From Actinophytocola sp036378875 (GTDB taxonomy: Bacteria; Actinomycetota; Actinomycetes; Mycobacteriales; Pseudonocardiaceae), in NCBI RefSeq assembly GCF_036378875.1, contig NZ_DASUVO010000101.1:186001-250000 (forward strand): a DNA stretch of 64,000 nucleotides, given 5' to 3'. Each line of letters opens with the position of its first letter. Position 1 is the stretch's first letter. The translations under genes and the position numbers were made by a program. Shown here one piece after another: positions 58,998 through 64,000 of the stretch. Under the pieces are notes generated by a model. It was not told the origin of the DNA and did no database searches. It saw nothing but the letters and a program-made list of their open reading frames with translations.

Positions 58998-59035
58998 TAG
59001 CGCCGGAAGTTACCACTGACAAGATTGATTCGGAT

Positions 59036-59094
59036 TGTTGAACTCAGGGGTCAGTTGTGTTGGACACGCGGGTCCGCACGGTTGGACACGCGAG
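59036..59094 (-). repeat. 22-nt-period 3' element, three cores, after the YbaK gene
   Basis: In gene sense, two bases after the TAA: CTCGCGTGTCCAACC (59080-59094), 7 nt, CCCGCGTGTCCAACA (59058-59072), 7 nt, and terminal-type core CCCCTGAGTTCAACA (59036-59050). Both 7-nt spacers end in GA. Confidence 0.9.
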
Positions 59095-59096
59095 TT

Positions 59097-59642
59097 TTAG
59101 CGGGCTAGGGCCTCTACTACTTCGGCGTTGGGGAGCAGTGCCAGTGTTGGGCCCGGGATGAGGAGTTTGCTCGCGCGGATGCCGCTTCCGATGACCAGTT
59201 CCGGGGCCGCGGCAACGGCCGGGTCGATCAGCAGGGGCCAGTCGGCGGGCAGGCCGAGCGGGGTGATCCCGCCGTACGCCATACCGGTGAGCTCGACGGC
59301 CGTGTCCATCGGGGCGAAGGACGCCTTGCGGACGTCCAGCCTGCGTCGGACCACGCCGTTGACGTCCGCGCGGGTCGTGGCGAGCACCAGGCACGCCGCG
59401 AACCGTTCCTCGCCAGCGCGTTTGCCAGCGACCACCACGCAGTTGGCCGAGGCCTCCAGTGGCGAGCCGTAGGTCTCGCAGAACGCGGCAGTGTCGGCCA
59501 GGTCGGGATCGATCGCCGCGACGCCGACGTCAGCCGGGTCCGGCAGCGCGGGCAGGGCCTTCGCGACGGGGTCGGCCAACAACTCGGGGTGGTCGACGGC
59601 TCGCAGAACGGTGAGGGACCCGGCGATGCTCCAGCTCACCAT
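59097..59642 (-). CDS. YbaK/EbsC-family aminoacyl-tRNA editing protein
   Basis: A 181-residue protein with the YbaK/ProX fold: ANCVVVAGKR, ACLVLATTRADVNGVVRRRLDVRKASFAP (cited in part), the AYGGITPLGLPADWPLLID loop and a GSGIRASKLLIPG glycine loop. Members hydrolyse mischarged tRNAs (for example Cys- or Ala-tRNA-Pro). The end overlaps nothing but is followed by the 22-nt-period element; the start overlaps the DUF2516 gene by 7 nt. Confidence 0.9.
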   Translation of the reverse strand: MVSWSIAGSLTVLRAVDHPELLADPVAKALPALPDPADVGVAAIDPDLADTAAFCETYGSPLEASANCVVVAGKRAGEERFAACLVLATTRADVNGVVRRRLDVRKASFAPMDTAVELTGMAYGGITPLGLPADWPLLIDPAVAAAPELVIGSGIRASKLLIPGPTLALLPNAEVVEALAR

Positions 59643-59929
59643 CGGTTCCCGCGCTGTACCTCGATCAGCCGAGGACGCACGTCGACGATGTAGACGAGTG
59701 CGGCGACCAGGCCCGCGATCCAGAACATCCAGCCGATGCCGGAGAGCCAGAACAGAACCAGGGCCGCGGTGCCACCCGCGGTGATGCCGAGCCAGGCGGG
59801 TTTGGTGAGGCGGTCAATGGCCGTGTACGCGTCCGGACGTTGCATCAGTGCGTGGAAGAACGCGTAGAGCCCCACGGGCACTCCGCACCACTTGATGATC
59901 TCGAGTATCGCGAGAGCTGCTGCCGGCAC
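59636..59929 (-). CDS. DUF2516 membrane protein
   Basis: A 97-residue protein with three hydrophobic segments (IIKWCGVPVGLYAFFHAL, LGITAGGTAALVLFWL, GWMFWIAGLVAALVYIVDVRP) typical of DUF2516 (Rv0476 position). It follows the HbhA-like gene on the minus strand, separated by a terminator. Function unknown. Confidence 0.88.
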   Translation of the reverse strand: MPAAALAILEIIKWCGVPVGLYAFFHALMQRPDAYTAIDRLTKPAWLGITAGGTAALVLFWLSGIGWMFWIAGLVAALVYIVDVRPRLIEVQRGNRW

Positions 59930-59980
59930 TTCGCCAGCCTACGTGCGGACCCGCCGTCGTGACCAGCGGACTACGCAAAT

Positions 59981-60008
59981 CCCCCAGCGCCTGGGAGGGC
60001 GCCGGGGG
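59981..60008 (-). terminator. GC-rich hairpin after the HbhA-like gene
   Basis: CCCCC-A-GCGCC (59981-59991) pairs with GGCGC-C-GGGGG (59998-60008), 10 bp plus one mismatch, 6-nt loop, 15 bases beyond the stop. Confidence 0.7.
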
Positions 60009-60023
60009 ATGTGACCTGCGGTG

Positions 60024-60680
60024 TTACTTGGTGGTCGGCTTCGCCGTGCCGTTGGTCTTCCGCGTGGTCGACGCGGTGCCCGGGGCGGCCTTACGCGGGG
60101 CCGTGCGGGTCGTGGCCTTACGTGTGGCGCTCGCCACCTCGCCGCCGGCCTCCTCGACCGCCAGCGCGGTGTCCTCGGCGGCCTTCTCGACGACGTCGGC
60201 GGCCTTCTCGCCCGCGACGCGGGTGCGGCGGGTCACCTTCGAGAGGACCTCCTCGGCCAGCTCGCGAGCGTCGCCGGCCACGTCGCCGACCCGCTCCTGC
60301 AGGGTGGCGATGGCTTCCTCGACCTGGTCGATGGCCTTGCTGACCTGCGGCGACGACTTCAGCTTCGTCAGCGCGTCCTCGCCCTGGTCGGCCAGCTTGT
60401 GGTACAGCTTCTGCGCGGCGTCGGTGTACTCGTCGACGAGCTTGCGCAGCTCGGCCGGGTCGACCTTCTCGCGCAGGCCGGTCAGGTCCGTGGGCACCGA
60501 GCCCTCGTTGACCTTGGTGCGGGCCTTGTTCACGGCGTCGATGACGGCGTGCGTGGCCAGGTCACCGGCGCCGAGCGCGGCGAGCAGCGGCGTGCGGACG
60601 CTCTCCGCGGCCGTGTTGAGCACCGCGACGGCCTGCTCACGGGCCTTCCGGACGTCTTCAGTGGTCGGCAGTGCGGGCAT
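60024..60680 (-). CDS. hbhA: Heparin-binding haemagglutinin-like protein (HbhA family)
   Basis: A 218-residue, almost entirely helical protein from ATG 60680, whose AAGGAG site lies in the last codons of the regulator gene. N-terminal PTTEDVRKAREQAVAVLNTAAESVRTPLLAALGAGDLA (cited in part) matches HbhA; the middle is a long coiled coil; the tail is Lys/Thr/Arg-rich (RKATTRTAPRKAAPG) rather than the KKA-repeat tail of M. tuberculosis. In saprophytes the family is linked to lipid inclusions; adhesion need not apply here. Confidence 0.87.
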   Translation of the reverse strand: MPALPTTEDVRKAREQAVAVLNTAAESVRTPLLAALGAGDLATHAVIDAVNKARTKVNEGSVPTDLTGLREKVDPAELRKLVDEYTDAAQKLYHKLADQGEDALTKLKSSPQVSKAIDQVEEAIATLQERVGDVAGDARELAEEVLSKVTRRTRVAGEKAADVVEKAAEDTALAVEEAGGEVASATRKATTRTAPRKAAPGTASTTRKTNGTAKPTTK

Positions 60681-60685
60681 TTCTT

Positions 60686-61075
60686 TCACTCCTTGTTATC
60701 GGGCTCTTGGGTGGTGGTGGCGTTCTCGCGGCGGAAGGACTCGTACACGTCGAGCAGCACCTGCTTCTGACGTTCGGTGAGCGTCGCGTCCGCGCGCACC
60801 GCATCCACCACTGGTCCGCCCTGCGGCAGGTCGAGAATCCCGGCCTGTACGTAGAGCGCCTCCGCCGAGATCCGCAGACCCTTGGCGATCTGCTGCAGGA
60901 TCTCCGCGCTCGGCTTGCGCAGGCCCCGCTCGATCTGGCTGAGGTAGGGGTTGGACACGCCGGCGAGCTTCGAGAGCTGGCGCAACGAGATCTTCGCGTT
61001 GTTGCGCTGCAGCTTGATGTACTCGCCGATGTCCCGCCCGAGGTCGGCGACCTTGTCGATCGGGTTCTCGTTCAC
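60686..61075 (-). CDS. XRE-family transcriptional regulator (Rv0474-like)
   Basis: A 129-residue regulator from GTG 61075, with a strong GAGGAGGTGA site. KISLRQLSKLAGVSNPYLSQIERGLRKPSAEIL (cited in part) is the Cro/C1 HTH; the C-terminal half is helical with no known ligand domain. It precedes hbhA with the hbhA ribosome-binding site inside its end, as in the Rv0474-Rv0475 pair. Confidence 0.92.
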   Translation of the reverse strand: MNENPIDKVADLGRDIGEYIKLQRNNAKISLRQLSKLAGVSNPYLSQIERGLRKPSAEILQQIAKGLRISAEALYVQAGILDLPQGGPVVDAVRADATLTERQKQVLLDVYESFRRENATTTQEPDNKE

Positions 61076-61125
61076 CGGGTCACCTCCTCGTGACGTCTTC
61101 GACGGTACGCCGGAGTGCTAGCAGT

Positions 61126-61144
61126 TGCAAGCAGTCTGCTTGCA
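61126..61144. promoter_or_regulatory. 19-bp inverted repeat upstream of the XRE regulator gene
   Basis: TGCAAGCAG-T-CTGCTTGCA is a perfect 9-bp dyad with one central base, about 50 bases upstream of the regulator start and 60 upstream of the divergent VOC gene. It is the probable operator of the XRE protein. Confidence 0.65.
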
Positions 61145-61205
61145 CTCGTGGCGCACGTCGCAAGTAGGACTGCATCTGGCCTACATGCGCTCTACCGTCA
61201 TTCGC

Positions 61206-61925
61206 ATGAGCGAAGTCAACGAGAACCAACCCCTGGGTACCCCGACGTGGCTGGACCTGCACGTGCCGGACGTCACCGCGGCGAAGGACTACTACGGCCG
61301 GGTGTTCGGCTGGAAGTTCGACGAGAACGAACTGGGCACGATGTGCTTGCTGCGTGGCCTCCCCGTGGCGGGGATCCGGCCGGGCGACGCGAAGGCGTGG
61401 CGGGTGCACCTGGCCACCGACGACTGCGAAGCCACGGCCAAGGCCGTCCTCGCCGCGGGCGGGACGGTGGTCGAGGAACCGCACGACGTCGGCGAGCTGG
61501 GGCGTACCGCCCTGGTGGTGGACACCGTCGGCGCGGTGTTCGGGCTGTGGCAGGGCCGCGCGTTTCCCGGCTGCCGGTTGGTGAACGAGCCGGACACGTT
61601 GGTGCGCAACGACCTTCTCACGGCGTCCGCCGCGCGAGCCCGTGAGTTCTACCCGGCGGTCTTCGGGTTCACGCTCGACGGCAACCCGGACCTGCCTGAC
61701 TTCGACTTCACGTTCCTGCGCCGCCCGGACGGGCACGAGGTCGGCGGCATCATGGGCCTGCCGGGCGCGCCGTCGGTGTGGAACACCACGTTCGAGGTGG
61801 CGGACACCGACGCGACACTGGCGAGGACGGACAGCGACGTGACGCCGGAGGACACGCCCTACGGCAGGTCAGCGACCTTCCGCGACCCGTTCGGCGTCGA
61901 GTTGTCGATCATCGCGCGGCCGTAG
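61206..61925 (+). CDS. VOC-family protein (two glyoxalase-like domains)
   Basis: A 239-residue protein from ATG 61206 (ATG 61185 possible). Two tandem VOC modules are visible: TPTWLDLHVPDVTAAKDYYGRVFGW, cited in part, and LVRNDLLTASAARAREFYPAVFGF, also in part, each ending in a FGLWQ or FGVELSI strand. Such proteins include dioxygenases, isomerases and resistance proteins; the activity is unknown. The 3' end overlaps the convergent kinase gene by 57 nt. Confidence 0.87.
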   Translation: MSEVNENQPLGTPTWLDLHVPDVTAAKDYYGRVFGWKFDENELGTMCLLRGLPVAGIRPGDAKAWRVHLATDDCEATAKAVLAAGGTVVEEPHDVGELGRTALVVDTVGAVFGLWQGRAFPGCRLVNEPDTLVRNDLLTASAARAREFYPAVFGFTLDGNPDLPDFDFTFLRRPDGHEVGGIMGLPGAPSVWNTTFEVADTDATLARTDSDVTPEDTPYGRSATFRDPFGVELSIIARP

Positions 61926-62543
61926 GCGGGCCCGCACCCATTTCTCGATCATCTCCGCGGTCTCGTCGACCGTGCGGGTGGTCGTGTCGAGCAGGGTCAT
62001 CGGGGGGTCCGTCGTCGCGGTGCGGACCCATTCGGCGAACTCGAGCATCTCGTCGACCCTGGCCTCGTCCCAGCCACGCCAGGCCGGGCGCGAGAGCAGC
62101 CGTGCCCGCAGCACGGCGTCGTCGCAGGTCAGGGCCAGGTAGTGGATGGGGTCGAACAGCACGCGTTCCGGCCACGGCTCGAACTGTGGCGGCGCGACCG
62201 TGCCGCACAGCACGACAGGGCGGCCGGACTGCTGGATGCTCGCCGCCAACCGCAGCCAGGTCTGCCGGAACGCGGCCGAGTCACCCGACGGGTCCCGCAG
62301 CGCGCCGACCCACAGCAGGTCCTGCTCGACCACGACACAGGAGTCGGCGAGACGGTCGACCAGCACCCTGCCGACCGTCGACTTGCCCGTCCCGCTCGGC
62401 CCGGTGACCGCGAACAGCGGGAGGCGCCGGTACGGCTCGCGGTGTCCACATGCGACACACACGAGCACCGTGCCGGCGCCGTCGGTCTCCGCCCGCGGTT
62501 CATCGGTCCAGCGTCCGCAACCCGCGCAGATCATCGGGTTCAT
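61869..62543 (-). CDS. P-loop nucleoside kinase-like protein with an N-terminal zinc ribbon
   Basis: A 224-residue protein from ATG 62543. Cys6, Cys9, Cys29 and Cys32 make a zinc ribbon; the P-loop GPSGTGKS is at 48-55; VVEQDLLWV and a LLSRPAWRGWDEARVDEMLEF lid follow. It resembles AAA/adenylate-kinase-like phosphotransferases of unknown substrate. The frame upstream of 62543 belongs to the neighbouring gene's shadow. Confidence 0.85.
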   Translation of the reverse strand: MNPMICAGCGRWTDEPRAETDGAGTVLVCVACGHREPYRRLPLFAVTGPSGTGKSTVGRVLVDRLADSCVVVEQDLLWVGALRDPSGDSAAFRQTWLRLAASIQQSGRPVVLCGTVAPPQFEPWPERVLFDPIHYLALTCDDAVLRARLLSRPAWRGWDEARVDEMLEFAEWVRTATTDPPMTLLDTTTRTVDETAEMIEKWVRARLRPRDDRQLDAERVAEGR

Positions 62544-62553
62544 GGACGGTCGG

Positions 62554-62907
62554 TCAGTCGAACAGTCCCTCCAGGAAGCTCTTGCGGCGGCGATGTCCGT
62601 GCCCGCCGTGGTAGCCACGGGGCGAGTCGGAGTAGCCGCCTTGGTAACCCTTCGGCGAGTCGCGGTAGCCACGCGGGGAGTCGCCGTAGCGCACCCCCGG
62701 GGGCGGCGGCGCCGCGTATCCGCCCCCACCCCCGCCCTGGTACGGCGGCGGCGGTGCGGCGGCAGCGGAGTACCGCTGCTCGGCGGACAGAATGGTCTCC
62801 AGCTCGCCGCGGTCGAGGAAGATCCCACGGCAGCCGTCGCACTGGTCGATGTGGATGCCTTGGCGGTCCACGGTGCGCATCGTGTTCTGACACTTCGGGC
62901 AAATCAC
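62554..62907 (-). CDS. TFIIB-type zinc-ribbon protein
   Basis: A 117-residue protein from GTG 62907. CPKC (3-6) and CDGC (23-26) with GIFLDRGELE form the zf-TFIIB domain. Residues 45-110 are Pro/Gly/Tyr-rich with four YGDSPRGY-type repeats. The C-terminus (RRRKSFLEGLFD) is conserved in the family. Function unknown. It is 10 bases upstream of the kinase gene, which also has a zinc ribbon. Confidence 0.87.
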   Translation of the reverse strand: MICPKCQNTMRTVDRQGIHIDQCDGCRGIFLDRGELETILSAEQRYSAAAAPPPPYQGGGGGGYAAPPPPGVRYGDSPRGYRDSPKGYQGGYSDSPRGYHGGHGHRRRKSFLEGLFD

Positions 62908-63033
62908 ACGGCCAACATTAGCCAGAGAACATGTGACACGCCCACACGTGGCCTGAGACCACACTGAGAACGTGCGTGATATGTCCGTTTGCCACATGGT
63001 TCAGGGCATTCTCGATACCTAACGTTTTCTCAC

Positions 63034-64000
63034 ATGAACAGTGGTCCTGATCACACCCGCTCCCTGCCTCGCATCGTCGCCGCCAGCCTGATCGGCACCA
63101 CGGTGGAGTGGTACGACTTCTTCCTCTACTCCTCGGCCGCCGCGCTGGTGTTCAACAAGCTGTTCTTCCCGACGGCCGACCCGCTGACCGGGACGCTGCT
63201 CGCGTTCACCACCTACGCCATCGGCTTCCTCGCGCGGCCGATCGGCGGGCTCGTGTTCGGGCACTTCGGCGACAGGGTCGGCCGCAAGAAGCTGCTCGTG
63301 CTCAGCCTGCTGTTGATGGGTGGCGCCACGTTCGCCATGGGCCTGCTGCCGACGTACGCCACGATCGGGGTGGGCGCGCCGATCCTGCTCACGCTGCTGC
63401 GGCTGGTGCAGGGCTTCGCGCTCGGCGGCGAGTGGGGTGGGGCGGTCCTCATCGTGTCCGAGCACGGCGACCCGGCCCGGCGTGGGTTCTGGGCGTCGTG
63501 GCCGCAGTGCGGTGCGCCGGGCGGGAACCTGCTGGCCACCGCGGTGCTGGCGGTGCTCGCGGCCGTGCAGACCGACGCGGCGTTCCTGTCGTGGGGCTGG
63601 CGGATCCCGTTCCTGCTGTCCGCGGTGCTCGTGGTGATCGGGCTGTGGATCCGGCTGGCGGTCTCCGAGTCGCCGGTGTTCCTCGCGGCCCAGCGCGAAG
63701 GAGCGCCGGAGAAGGCGCCGATCGTGCAGGTCTTCAGGGACGGCTGGCGGCAGGTGCTGATCGCGATGGGCGCGCGGATGGGCGAGAACGTGTCGTACTA
63801 CGTGATCACCGCGTTCATCCTGGTGTACATCACGGAGTCGCTGGGGCTCACGAAGTCCGTCGGGCTGAACGCGGTGCTCATCGGGTCGGCCGTGCACTTC
63901 GCGACCATTCCGCTGTGGGGCATGCTGTCCGACAAGGTCGGCCGGCGCGGGGTGTACCTGTTCGGCGCCGTCGGCATGGCCGTGTGGGGTTTCGTGTTCT
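63034..64000 (+). CDS. MFS transporter, metabolite:H+ symporter (MHS) family, 3' end outside the window
   Basis: The first 322 codons of a major-facilitator protein, starting at ATG 63034 and still open at the window edge. The opening SLIGTTVEWYDFFLYSSAAA is the MHS signature; the loop 2-3 motif is GHFGDRVGRKK, and RLVQGFALGGEWGGAVL is also typical. At least eight membrane helices are complete. MHS members import carboxylates, betaines or shikimate with protons; the substrate cannot be told. Confidence 0.93.
   Translation, partial: MNSGPDHTRSLPRIVAASLIGTTVEWYDFFLYSSAAALVFNKLFFPTADPLTGTLLAFTTYAIGFLARPIGGLVFGHFGDRVGRKKLLVLSLLLMGGATFAMGLLPTYATIGVGAPILLTLLRLVQGFALGGEWGGAVLIVSEHGDPARRGFWASWPQCGAPGGNLLATAVLAVLAAVQTDAAFLSWGWRIPFLLSAVLVVIGLWIRLAVSESPVFLAAQREGAPEKAPIVQVFRDGWRQVLIAMGARMGENVSYYVITAFILVYITESLGLTKSVGLNAVLIGSAVHFATIPLWGMLSDKVGRRGVYLFGAVGMAVWGFVF

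Overview
The window is about 70% GC, densely packed and rich in 4-nt ATGA/GTGA gene overlaps. It carries mycothiol (mshA), menaquinone (menA/menE) and SenX3-RegX3 genes plus the developmental regulators bldC and bldN with an RsbN-like partner. This points to a filamentous, sporulating actinomycete of the Pseudonocardiales; a Lentzea/Saccharothrix-type genome is my guess. From memory, gene order follows the Mycobacterium tuberculosis block from about Rv0474 (XRE regulator, hbhA) through murB, mshA, gpm1, senX3-regX3, proC, hemACDB and the cytochrome c genes to menA/menE, with lineage-specific insertions.

Layout: 1-2402 end of menE, menA and a DUF3558 lipoprotein. 2404-4239 a Cds1-like PLP enzyme, DUF4229 and Lrp. 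4420-4929 bldC and a small membrane protein. 4998-7354 a ParA/MinD ATPase with a repeat-rich N-terminus and a membrane-anchored secreted protein. 7458-10740 System II cytochrome c genes ccdA-resB-ccsB. 10876-12095 a sigma factor and its partner, inserted into that cluster. 12135-14625 resA, a phosphatase and hemL. 14737-16783 four membrane-protein genes. 16813-22859 the haem operon rex-hemA-hemC-hemD fusion-hemB, with a Rex-type operator. 22971-25277 a TetR-headed operon with a DUF5360 membrane protein, an Asp-box propeller and a MoaD/ThiS protein. 25307-29348 a sulfite-oxidase-like membrane enzyme, a coiled-coil protein, a glutaredoxin and an acyl-CoA ligase.

29530-33740 bldN, an RsbN-like anti-sigma factor, a HAD phosphatase and two small genes. 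33737-39179 PlsC, an epimerase, bS22, an HTH protein, proC, a thioesterase and proline dehydrogenase. 39215-44091 a TIM-barrel protein, a membrane protein, ppx/gppA and regX3-senX3. 44200-45836 an aldo/keto reductase with a divergent regulator. 46237-53046 gpmA, YbjN, mshA, a hydrolase, an L,D-transpeptidase, murB and DUF2505. 53025-58973 a methyltransferase, ADP-ribosylglycohydrolase, a TipA-like MerR regulator, a DinB-like protein, purU, a 2OG oxygenase and an SCO6745-family protein. 59097-61075 YbaK, DUF2516, HbhA and an XRE regulator. 61206-64000 a VOC protein, a P-loop kinase, a zinc-ribbon protein and a truncated MHS transporter. No tRNA, rRNA, IS element or CRISPR array was seen.

Most unexpected is a dispersed 3' element at the stop codons of four genes, at three loci (27512-27625, 46178-46236, 59036-59094). 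Each copy has two or three 15-nt cores separated by exactly 7 nt (22-nt period), in the same orientation relative to its gene, with a distinctive last core. Other repeat features are a three-copy in-frame repeat forming the C-terminus of glutamyl-tRNA reductase, a 48-nt repeat expansion in the RsbN-like protein, and a short GCGGAGC-type repeat, one copy of which starts at the mshA stop codon.
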